Positions 1-6,004 of a stretch of 6,697 nt of DNA are shown piece after piece. Location of the stretch: assembly GCA_900766575.1 (NCBI GenBank), contig CAAFVW010000057.1, positions 1-6,697 of the forward strand, in the 5' to 3' direction. The DNA is from Lachnospiraceae bacterium (GTDB taxonomy: Bacteria; Bacillota; Clostridia; Lachnospirales; Lachnospiraceae). The stretch's first letter is position 1; each line of letters begins with the position of its first letter. The translations under genes and the position numbers were made by a program. The notes beneath the pieces were generated by a model. That model was given only the letters and a program-made list of their open reading frames with translations, ran no database searches and was not told where the DNA came from.

Positions 1-1
1 T

Positions 2-124
2 AGACATAAGATTCCAGCAAAGGTTGAGTATGGTAGTACCTATTATTCCAAACAACACATAGAGGAAATAAAGAATGGATATTTTGTTGGTAGAGACAGG
101 TATTATTCCGTAGAAGAATGGTAA
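2..124 (+). CDS. 3' end of helix-turn-helix (excisionase-like) protein, 5' part outside window
   Basis: The plus-strand frame is open from the window edge to TAA at 122-124 and gives 40 residues, including IPAKVEYGSTYYSKQHIEEI and ending GRDRYYSVEEW. The segment IPAK..YGSTYYSKQHIEE matches the wing and tail of the HTH/MerR-like DNA-binding domains in Bacteroides excisionase-like and regulatory proteins, where 'IPKxxxGRxVYYSKxHxD' is typical. In that family, 'YYSVEEA' often opens a second HTH unit. Here the frame stops right after YYSVEEW, so the second unit is missing: either this is the natural end or the gene is truncated. The DNA is clearly more AT-rich than the large minus-strand genes. 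The gene converges on the lipoprotein operon. The likely role is DNA binding, in mobile-element excision or transcription control. The family call rests on a short fragment from memory of the motif, without an alignment. Confidence 0.6.
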   Translation, partial: RHKIPAKVEYGSTYYSKQHIEEIKNGYFVGRDRYYSVEEW

Positions 125-265
125 AGCATGTCCCAATACATCCCCAAGTAAACCACGGGGATTAAGCATGGCAGATGGGATTTTTTCATTGCACAAGACA
201 AAAAAGGCGGCCCCACCTGCCGCCTGTAGATTGATAAAGAGAGAATTCCATCCTACGCAAGATGA
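125..265. other. Convergent intergenic region
   Basis: This stretch lies between the plus-strand HTH fragment and the end of the minus-strand lipoprotein gene. The only structured element seen is the minus-strand terminator at 199-225. The +1 frame after the HTH stop stays open for a while but does not read as a continuation of an HTH domain, so a simple single-base frameshift does not restore the second HTH unit. Confidence 0.6.
199..225 (-). terminator. Rho-independent terminator of the metal-receptor operon
   Basis: On the minus strand, AGGCGGC (225-219) and GCCGCCT (211-205) form a perfect 7-bp GC-rich stem around a 7-nt loop. A run of six T follows at once (205-200 on the minus strand). 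The hairpin lies about 40 nt beyond the lipoprotein stop codon. The plus strand has no T-run after the stem, so it should work mainly for minus-strand transcripts, although the stem itself could also slow transcription from the left. Confidence 0.87.
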
Positions 266-1282
266 TCAAAGCCATATGGATCCAGCTTCCACATCCCCCG
301 CCTGGTAGGTATAGGAAATGAACTCCTCAAGCGCCTCCTTCCATGTAAGACTGAAGGTTTTCATGATGGAGTGTAGCGTGCGGTTGCTGTCTTCATCCAG
401 GCTATCCTCCCCGATCAGGTTCACATCTGCCTCCGGGTCCACATCAACAAACTCCTCGCGGCTCCAAAACACCACTACCGGGATGCTCAGGTTAATATCC
501 CATGTTCCACGCTGGATCAATACCCCGGAGGGCTTGTAGAACGGGTCAAAGCCGTTTGTCTGCGGGTTCTTTTTAGAATTGTAGCCGTGATACAGGCGGA
601 GTTTCAGGTCAAACTCCTTGCGGTCCTTCAGGAACCGGATAACTCCTTTTAATCCTACCGGGTTAGTGCTTCCCGTAATTTCCGCCTCGTTGTCATGTTT
701 GGTCTTGTCCCAGGGCGTGGTATCCACATAGAGATAATCCACCAGTGCCTCCGGATCATTGTCGTCAGCTTCCGGTTTCCCGTCAAAGGTAGGTCTCACG
801 TTCTCCGGGGTGAAGAAATGCTGGTGGATATTCTCCTGCCCGTTCTCCACGAACTGGCCGTTCATCAACTCTCCTTTGGAATTGTAGTAATAGATAAACA
901 TCAGGTAAACCGGGGCCGGGGTAAAGTTGTTTCCATTTTTATATTCGCCGTTTTTCTGAACGTAAAACTTGCCCTGGCTTCCTTCAGCAAGGGTCCATCC
1001 ACTGCCGGTCTTCAGTTCATAAGTGATCTCCTGGACACGTTTCATATACCTGGCCGGGGATTCCGGATTTTGGTGGGAACCTCCGGCCTTCTGTATCTCG
1101 TTCCAGTCAGCGTGCAGGTGGCATTCAACGAGGCGGACGGTCATTTTTGCCGGGTCCTCATGCAGTTTGTTCTTCGTCTCGTCTTCTGGTATTACAGGAT
1201 CCTTGCTGCAAGAGTTCAGCGACAGGACAAGGGACACTCCTATCAGAAGTGCCCACACGGTTTTACATGCAATTGTTCTCAT
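266..1282 (-). CDS. His-containing surface or outer-membrane lipoprotein, partner of the TonB-dependent receptor
   Basis: The 338-aa protein has a type II signal peptide: basic start MRTIACK, hydrophobic stretch at about 8-21, and lipobox LNSC with the lipidated cysteine at C25. SKDPVIPEDE follows, a flexible acidic start that partly resembles the lipoprotein surface-export signal of Bacteroidota. The mature part looks soluble and beta-rich. Histidines are paired in ECHLHADW (53-60) and NIHQHFF (151-157), with more at 41, 70, 196, 232 and 304. Acidic patches occur at 170-178 and 280-299. It starts 41 bp after the receptor gene in an AT-rich gap without a Shine-Dalgarno, and the operon terminator follows it. 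By analogy with other TonB-receptor/lipoprotein pairs it may capture the substrate, probably a metal, at the cell surface. I recognise no named family; it does not look like SusD or HmuY. The lipoprotein assignment is firm and the ligand is inference. Confidence 0.85.
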   Translation of the reverse strand: MRTIACKTVWALLIGVSLVLSLNSCSKDPVIPEDETKNKLHEDPAKMTVRLVECHLHADWNEIQKAGGSHQNPESPARYMKRVQEITYELKTGSGWTLAEGSQGKFYVQKNGEYKNGNNFTPAPVYLMFIYYYNSKGELMNGQFVENGQENIHQHFFTPENVRPTFDGKPEADDNDPEALVDYLYVDTTPWDKTKHDNEAEITGSTNPVGLKGVIRFLKDRKEFDLKLRLYHGYNSKKNPQTNGFDPFYKPSGVLIQRGTWDINLSIPVVVFWSREEFVDVDPEADVNLIGEDSLDEDSNRTLHSIMKTFSLTWKEALEEFISYTYQAGDVEAGSIWL

Positions 1283-1323
1283 TTTTCTTTTTATTTATTA
1301 GTGTTGATTATAGTTGTTATAAA

Positions 1324-3660
1324 TTAAAAAATCCAGTTTACACCGCAACGCACATCACGTCCCATATCATGCGCATAGTAACGCGAGCGGTTGGTGTATT
1401 CCTTGTACTCACGATTCAGGAGGTTGTCTGCCGACAGCATGAACCGGACCTGGTGTCCCCGTTTCACGGGAAGTTCAAGAGCAGCGTCGAACCCGAGGAG
1501 ATGGTACGCCGGGGGAGTATACGGGATAAGATCCGTGTCCGGATCAAACCGCCTCTGTTTTGCGGTGAAACGGTGCCTGATGTTCAGACGCAGCCTGAGA
1601 TGCGATTTCGTCTCGTGTATCCACGCAAGTTCATGGCTGAAACGGAAGGAGGGAATATAAGGAAGATAATTACCCTTTGTCCGTTCGTTTGCCCGTATAA
1701 AGGAGACGACGGCATGGTAGTCCCATGAACCGCCCGGAGTGAAACGCAGGTCAAAGTCCATACCGCGGAAGAAAGCCGGGGTCTGCCTGTACTGGAAGAC
1801 CGGGTATGCTCCCGAAATCACGGTGACTGTCTCTTTCTCCGGCCCGTCATAGATATAGCCGTCCACCCATTGCAGGTAACCGTCCAGACAGACGCTGAAC
1901 ATCCCGTCGCCGTAACGGAGGGAAGATATCCATTTGTAGCTTCTTTCCGAGTGCATCGCAGAGTCTCCCCTGACAAACATCCCAGACCCGAGCTCGTTCC
2001 CGTTGCTGTACAGTTCATACACGTGAGGGGCACGCCAAGCCAGACCGAAGTTGGAGGTGAGCCTCCAGCGTCTGGAAAGTTGATAGTGTCCTCCCAGGCT
2101 GTAGGACACGTTGTTAAACTTTCTTGTCCCGCCATAGGGGCTTCCCGTCCAGTCATAACCACTGGCACGGGTTTCCTGCATATCCAGGCGGAGGCCTGCT
2201 TCAACGCCTCCCCTGGCCAGGTGATATTTCCCGATTCCGTATATCCCTGCCTGTGTCTCCGTGTAGTTCGGGATAACGGGCACAAATCCGGTACCCGCGC
2301 GGCTGTGGTTCTCGATGAACATGACCTGACCTCCCGCCTCGACTTGCCAGGAGCGGTAATCCCGCTTCCAACGCAGAAGATGCTGGAATGAATTCAGGTG
2401 CAGGGAAACCGCCGGAATGTTAGAATCCAGCCGCCGGACACGGTTTTCCTGCCTATCGTCCTTCTGCCAGGTACTTTGCCAGTGAATACTTCCCCCCTTC
2501 TTCATGCCGAGCCGCATCCTGCCGAATGTGATCTGATGGGTGACCTCCTGGCAGGGAGCCCTGATACCACGGGAGAAGGGATCCGTGTGCAGGGGGCGAC
2601 CAAGCCGGATACGTTCCGCCAGCAGGTCCTCGCTACCCATCTGGGCGCTGAGCATCACCCCTGTCCGGCTGTAGAAGCGGCTGTAGAAACCTTCCACTCT
2701 CAGACGTCCGCGGTCATAGCCCAGAGAGGTGGAAGCGTGATACTCTCTGGTTCCCGTGTTGTTCAGAAGATAGTGCGCAGTGGAACGGTCCCCGGAATTT
2801 GACCAGGTTCCCTGCAGACGCCAGGCGAAATCACCGGGAAAAGCACCTTCGAGCTGTCCGGTAGCCACGTAGCGACGCCCGTTACTTCCGTAAAGTGCGG
2901 AGATTCCCCCTTGAAGGGAGCGTTTTCTGAAAGGAAGCGGAGACTGCTCCATGACGATAATCCCTCCAAGGGCATCCGAACCGTATCTTACCGCATCGGA
3001 GCCCTTGATTACCGAAACAGAGGAGCTGCCGTTCATGTCCACTTCGGGAGTGTGGTCGGCCCCCCATTGCTGCCCGGTCTGGCGGGCACCGTTATGGATA
3101 ATCAGTATCCGGTTCCCGTACATTCCTTGGATAACGGGTTTGGATACAGTGGTTCCCGTGCTGATGGAACTTACCCCGCTGACACGTTCGAGCAGGGTGG
3201 CAAGCGAGGTTCCCAGCGCGTTCCTGATCTCGGGAGATGAAAGGCGCCGGCTCACCACGTTGGGTGACGCCCCGGCACGTTCACCGGTCACGACCACTTC
3301 CCCGAGTTTTTGTATGTCCGGGGAGAGACATACGGTATGTATGCTGCTTTCTTTGAATACCTCGTTCAAAGGCACACGCCGGGAACCGTAACCCAGGCAC
3401 TGCACGAGGACCGTATCCATGAAACACGTTCCATGACCGAAAACAATCATTCCACGGGGGGAGCTGACAAGTAACCGTTCCCTGGTCAGGATATAGGCCC
3501 CTTCAATGGGAAGCCCGCTTTCCTGGTCAATGACCAGCAGAGTATCGCGTGTACCCGTCGATTGCCGGTCAGCCTGTACCCGTGCTTCCATGGGAGAAGG
3601 GAGGGTACATAGGCAGACAACAAGCAGGCACACATACTGGAGATATGCATGAAATGTCAT
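1324..3660 (-). CDS. TonB-dependent outer-membrane receptor, ZnuD-like (probable metal uptake)
   Basis: The 778-aa protein is full length for a TonB-dependent receptor. A signal peptide covers about residues 1-26 or 1-30 (hydrophobic 8-20, possible cuts after MEA or VQA). A carboxypeptidase-regulatory-like beta-sandwich lies at about 38-115, typical of Bacteroidota receptors, followed by a TonB-box-like LGEVVVTGE (119-127). The plug is at about 130-240 with IQGMYGNRILIIHNGAR and WGADHTPEVD, and ends at YGSDALGGIIV. The beta-barrel runs from about 245 to a final aromatic F778. The plug D202-H203 and the barrel segment WRAPHVYELYSNGNEL resemble the zinc receptor ZnuD of Neisseria, where an Asp-His pair at the same plug site binds zinc. 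The usual heme-receptor FRAP/NPNL His arrangement is not evident. It lies 97 bp after the His/Cys-rich gene and 41 bp before the lipoprotein gene. Import of a metal ion or complex with TonB energy is likely. Zinc is the first guess; copper or another metal is possible. Confidence 0.95.
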   Translation of the reverse strand: MTFHAYLQYVCLLVVCLCTLPSPMEARVQADRQSTGTRDTLLVIDQESGLPIEGAYILTRERLLVSSPRGMIVFGHGTCFMDTVLVQCLGYGSRRVPLNEVFKESSIHTVCLSPDIQKLGEVVVTGERAGASPNVVSRRLSSPEIRNALGTSLATLLERVSGVSSISTGTTVSKPVIQGMYGNRILIIHNGARQTGQQWGADHTPEVDMNGSSSVSVIKGSDAVRYGSDALGGIIVMEQSPLPFRKRSLQGGISALYGSNGRRYVATGQLEGAFPGDFAWRLQGTWSNSGDRSTAHYLLNNTGTREYHASTSLGYDRGRLRVEGFYSRFYSRTGVMLSAQMGSEDLLAERIRLGRPLHTDPFSRGIRAPCQEVTHQITFGRMRLGMKKGGSIHWQSTWQKDDRQENRVRRLDSNIPAVSLHLNSFQHLLRWKRDYRSWQVEAGGQVMFIENHSRAGTGFVPVIPNYTETQAGIYGIGKYHLARGGVEAGLRLDMQETRASGYDWTGSPYGGTRKFNNVSYSLGGHYQLSRRWRLTSNFGLAWRAPHVYELYSNGNELGSGMFVRGDSAMHSERSYKWISSLRYGDGMFSVCLDGYLQWVDGYIYDGPEKETVTVISGAYPVFQYRQTPAFFRGMDFDLRFTPGGSWDYHAVVSFIRANERTKGNYLPYIPSFRFSHELAWIHETKSHLRLRLNIRHRFTAKQRRFDPDTDLIPYTPPAYHLLGFDAALELPVKRGHQVRFMLSADNLLNREYKEYTNRSRYYAHDMGRDVRCGVNWIF

Positions 3661-3757
3661 ACTTGAAAAAATATAAACGGGTTATAATCTGTTAAGACAG
3701 GACATGAAAAGCCCCTGCACGCAATCACAGTGATGGCATGCGAATCCCTCAAGGGAG
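3661..3757 (-). other. Intra-operon gap before the receptor gene
   Basis: This 97-bp gap separates the His/Cys-rich gene from the receptor gene. It holds an imperfect 25-bp inverted repeat (3717-3741). The last 30 bases before the receptor ATG are AT-rich, with TATATTTT near the start but no exact TAnnTTTG and no Shine-Dalgarno, as is usual for Bacteroidota. Confidence 0.5.
3717..3741. promoter_or_regulatory. Imperfect 25-bp inverted repeat, operator or attenuator candidate
   Basis: The two 12-nt arms around a central base pair at 11 of 12 positions, counting one G-U pair; the core is ATCAC-T-GTGAT. On the minus strand AGGGGCTTTTC follows it, and a CCCCCTG upstream at about 3771-3778 could pair with CAGGGG at 3712-3717 to form an alternative outer stem. 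It could be a dimeric regulator site, an mRNA processing or stability hairpin, or an attenuator setting the receptor level relative to the first gene. Pairing was judged by eye, with no energy calculation. Confidence 0.4.
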
Positions 3758-4090
3758 TTATGACAAACACACAGGGGGTGCACGGAGGAAATGCGGGAAA
3801 AGAATGACGATGACATCTGTTTCCCCGGAGATAAGATACCTTACAGGCCTGCCAGTCGGAATATAATCGTATATAAAAATCCCTGCCTCGACAAACGGGG
3901 AGAGCGTAAAGAGACAGATGGTACAATTTTCAGGAGAATCGTGACGGGAGTGTCCCTGTTCGTTATGGGATACGCACGAATGTTCCCCGTGAACATGAAA
4001 AGCTTTCACGAGGAAAAAGGGCATCAATGTCAGCAACAACACACATGCTATGACAGCCCGCTGTCTCTGTCTTTTTTTCGTACGATCCAT
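3758..4090 (-). CDS. Small membrane-anchored His/Cys-rich periplasmic protein, possible metal binder
   Basis: The 110-aa protein has a strongly basic start (MDRTKKRQRQR) and a hydrophobic segment at about 12-29, acting as signal peptide or membrane anchor. A short His/Cys-rich stretch follows: HVHGEHSC (32-39), H42, H47, H50 and CTIC (56-59). The spacing suggests metal coordination. Two weaker hydrophobic stretches lie at about 60-77 and 91-104. The look (short anchor, histidines, CxxC) is that of small proteins such as the DUF2946 type often found next to metal-linked TonB receptors in Bacteroidota. The family assignment is tentative. As the first gene of the operon it may bind, buffer or sense the metal imported by the receptor. 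The ATG at 4090 was chosen because the basic n-region precedes the hydrophobic core directly. An 89-aa ORF in another frame overlaps its 3' half (see rejected items). Confidence 0.75.
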   Translation of the reverse strand: MDRTKKRQRQRAVIACVLLLTLMPFFLVKAFHVHGEHSCVSHNEQGHSRHDSPENCTICLFTLSPFVEAGIFIYDYIPTGRPVRYLISGETDVIVILFPHFLRAPPVCLS

Positions 4091-4196
4091 TAGTTTGCAA
4101 AATTAACGGTTTTAATCATCACTCGCAATACCTACAAATAATGATTTGCAAGCATAAACACCATGTATATTTGTTACGGATACCAGACAGACCGTT
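4091..4196 (-). other. Intergenic region between the two minus-strand operons
   Basis: This is 106 bp between the ParB-like gene stop and the His/Cys-rich gene start. It contains a Bacteroides-type promoter match (4098-4129) and the palindrome TTTGCAAA (4094-4101), with a second TTTGCAA nearby at about 4145-4151. Only a 4-bp ACGG/CCGT pairing without a T-run follows the ParB-like gene, so no clear terminator separates the operons and read-through is possible. Confidence 0.55.
4098..4129 (-). promoter_or_regulatory. Bacteroides-type sigma promoter for the metal-receptor operon
   Basis: On the minus strand, TAATTTTG (4105-4098) matches the -7 consensus TAnnTTTG exactly. ATTG (4129-4126) lies 20 nt upstream and fits the -33 element. 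The -7 box ends only 7 nt before the ATG at 4090, so the mRNA would be leaderless or nearly so. The palindrome TTTGCAAA overlaps the -7 box and could be a repressor site. This is a motif match only. Confidence 0.42.
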
Positions 4197-4727
4197 TTAT
4201 TCCTCCAACCAGTCGTCCGAGAGCCCGAAACTCCTGTCACGAAACAATTCAGCCAGACCTGAGATTTGTTTGAAACGGAGTAACTCGTTCTTGTCCATGC
4301 CTATGTTGCGCATGATCCAGCTGTCGGACATACCCGATTTTGACAGTTCCGCCACAATACCTGTCATAAGTTCCAGCGAGTGCATTCCCCTGGCCCTGTT
4401 ATGACGGATAGTCGAGGCCATCCTGTTCGAGATGTCTTTGTTTATGACCGTTACAGGCAGCAATCCGTTCTCGCGCTTGTAAATCCTGACGGATGTTTTC
4501 ATAACCAGATAGCGGTGGTAACCGTCAACCAGCTCGTAGATATCCTCTTCTTCCCGGTAATAACACACGAGGGGCATCGTGTAACCGTCTTCCCAGATGG
4601 ACAGTTCCAACAGCTTCATCTCCGGGGGAGCAACGACATTCGGGTTATAGCTGTTGGCCACGATTTTCTCGACTGGCACGGCCTTGACGTTATACGCCGG
4701 ACTTTTAAAACTTGACATGACAATCAC
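4197..4727 (-). CDS. ParB/Srx-fold protein, IbrB-like
   Basis: The 176-aa protein has a ParB/sulfiredoxin N-terminal domain at about 14-112: VPVEKIVANSYNPNVV (17-32), SIWEDGYTMPLV (43-54), the hallmark ELVDGYHRY (65-73) and RHNRARG (108-114). The DGxHR-type and RxNRARG boxes bind nucleotide in this fold. A helical region at about 117-165 looks like the helix-turn-helix linker of ParB/KorB proteins. It is much shorter than a chromosome-partitioning ParB, has no neighbouring parA, and fits the IbrB group, which pairs with PAPS-reductase-like IbrA. The frame opens with GTG at 4727, whose GTGA overlaps the upstream stop. An in-frame ATG at 4718, 6 nt after that stop, gives 173 aa (MSSFKSP) and is an equally likely start. 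E. coli IbrB acts with IbrA to regulate eib genes; that this protein regulates transcription is inference. Confidence 0.9.
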   Translation of the reverse strand: MIVMSSFKSPAYNVKAVPVEKIVANSYNPNVVAPPEMKLLELSIWEDGYTMPLVCYYREEEDIYELVDGYHRYLVMKTSVRIYKRENGLLPVTVINKDISNRMASTIRHNRARGMHSLELMTGIVAELSKSGMSDSWIMRNIGMDKNELLRFKQISGLAELFRDRSFGLSDDWLEE

Positions 4728-6004
4728 AATTTATATCTTTTCAAAACTCTCTCTTTCATCTCCCTCTCCCGTTTGGTCTGCGTGAAACCCATATACTTGC
4801 AGGTATGATCGTTTTTCAGGATGCAGACGCACATTCGTTTGTAAGTGGGTATTTCACGAAATTCAGGGATATCTATCTCGTCTATATACTCCATGCGGAC
4901 GGGCCTCTTGTCAGTCCGGTATGTCGTGCATTCTTCCACCGTGAACGGTACACCGGCCGCACGCAGCTTCCCGATCGTTTCCTCTCCCAGGCAGCCTCCT
5001 TTTTCTCTCCAGAATTTCTGGCTCACCCTCAGTTTCTCCAGGTAGTTCTCCCTTATCGCCCGGGGAAGCGTGTCAAGGAGGAAGTACATGTACTCTTTCC
5101 ACGTGAACCCGTCCGGACAACTGATGGAGCGCCAGCCCATCGCAACCGTGTTCCCGTACATTCCGGCGAAACTGACGCCGTTGACCCGGCTGACCATGCG
5201 TCCCCAGGTATCCGGATCAATAACTTTATAAAGATGTAGGGTCGAAACGGCCTGTGAGATAAACGGGCTGGCCACCCTCTGGCGGGACAAGGGAATCCCG
5301 GCCTGGTAATACAAGTCATACAAACGGTTATAATCCCAACCATACCGGGCATACCCCGTCCACACGTCCGTTGTCTTCCAGTCGTATATCGGGTAGGCGT
5401 TATAAGTGTAATATCCTACACGGTGAGTCCACTTGTAGTTGGCCAGCTTACGGTAATTCTTGTCGGAATGAATCGCCCGCCACCGGTTGAAGCTCTCCTG
5501 CGTGCGGATCCCCACGAGGCAGCAAACACGCTTGCATCCCTTCTTACGACGTATCCAGGAAGGGAAAAGAGACTGGAAGTCGTAATCCCACAGGCTGTCG
5601 TTCCAGAAATCAAAATCTTTCACGGTAAGAGCGGTGCCCGGCATCTGGCGAACCCAGATATTCTGGTACCCCTCTTGCCAGGGACGCCAGTACTGCTGGT
5701 ACATGGAAGTACATGTGGGTACCTTGAAGGGGACACAACAGTGGAACACTTCAAGGATATCCCGGTTGTTGGAAAACATCCTTTCCACGTACTCCGTGCT
5801 CTGGCGGTACTGCACCTCGTAATCCATGTGGAACACACCCAGTTTTCTACCGGGTGCATGCATGCGGATATAATCCATGCACAAATGGAGAAGGATACCG
5901 CTATCCTTGCCACCGGAAAAAGAGACATACACGTAATCAAAATAGTCAAAGATGATCTTCAATCTCCGGTTGGCGGCCTCGTGGACATCCATCCGGCGCA
6001 TCAT
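4724..6004 (-). CDS. PP-loop ATPase, PAPS-reductase/DUF3440 family, IbrA-like
   Basis: The 426-aa cytoplasmic enzyme has the PP-loop SGGKDS (30-35) after the strand YVYVSF. This motif binds ATP and releases pyrophosphate in PAPS reductases, tRNA thiolases and DndC. Further family marks are LVGIRTQES (163-171) and AYPIYDWKTTDVW (203-215). A C-terminal DUF3440-type part follows to about 395. The ECGLH motif of true PAPS reductase (CysH) is not seen, so ordinary sulfate assimilation is unlikely. Cysteines cluster at C157/C161/C162 and at C392-x-C394-x7-C402, possible metal or Fe-S ligands. The tail is very basic (KREREMKERVLKRYKL), suggesting nucleic-acid contact. The start overlaps the upstream stop as ATGA. 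A second ATG follows at once, and AAGGAGGT lies 5 nt upstream. It probably adenylates a substrate, perhaps for sulfur transfer; the substrate is unknown. Confidence 0.92.
   Translation of the reverse strand: MMRRMDVHEAANRRLKIIFDYFDYVYVSFSGGKDSGILLHLCMDYIRMHAPGRKLGVFHMDYEVQYRQSTEYVERMFSNNRDILEVFHCCVPFKVPTCTSMYQQYWRPWQEGYQNIWVRQMPGTALTVKDFDFWNDSLWDYDFQSLFPSWIRRKKGCKRVCCLVGIRTQESFNRWRAIHSDKNYRKLANYKWTHRVGYYTYNAYPIYDWKTTDVWTGYARYGWDYNRLYDLYYQAGIPLSRQRVASPFISQAVSTLHLYKVIDPDTWGRMVSRVNGVSFAGMYGNTVAMGWRSISCPDGFTWKEYMYFLLDTLPRAIRENYLEKLRVSQKFWREKGGCLGEETIGKLRAAGVPFTVEECTTYRTDKRPVRMEYIDEIDIPEFREIPTYKRMCVCILKNDHTCKYMGFTQTKREREMKERVLKRYKL

Noticed and set aside
695..1327. Plus-strand 210-aa open frame
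   Set aside because: It is antisense to the lipoprotein gene, which has a signal peptide, lipobox and operon context; this is a shadow.
1147..1728. Plus-strand 193-aa open frame across the lipoprotein/receptor junction
   Set aside because: It runs antisense across two well supported genes and shows no domain.
1324..3660. SusC-type glycan importer
   Set aside because: The length (778 aa) is below the usual SusC size of about 1000 aa, there is no SusD partner, and the plug is ZnuD-like.
3657..3926. Minus-strand 89-aa frame whose TGA overlaps the receptor ATG as ATGA
   Set aside because: The ATGA overlap is attractive, but the frame overlaps the better supported His/Cys-rich gene in another frame, has no signal peptide or domain, and has a composition typical of a shadow. 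A frameshifted extension of the 110-aa protein cannot be ruled out but nothing supports it.
4170..4196. Terminator after the ParB-like gene
   Set aside because: Only a 4-bp ACGG/CCGT pairing with a long loop and no T-run is present.
4197..4727. Chromosome- or plasmid-partitioning ParB
   Set aside because: The protein is too short, no ParA or parS site is seen nearby, and the coupling to a PP-loop protein fits the IbrB-like group instead.
4724..6004. Sulfate-assimilation PAPS reductase (CysH)
   Set aside because: The CysH ECGLH motif is not visible, the protein is longer with a DUF3440-type C-terminal part, and no sulfate-assimilation genes are nearby.
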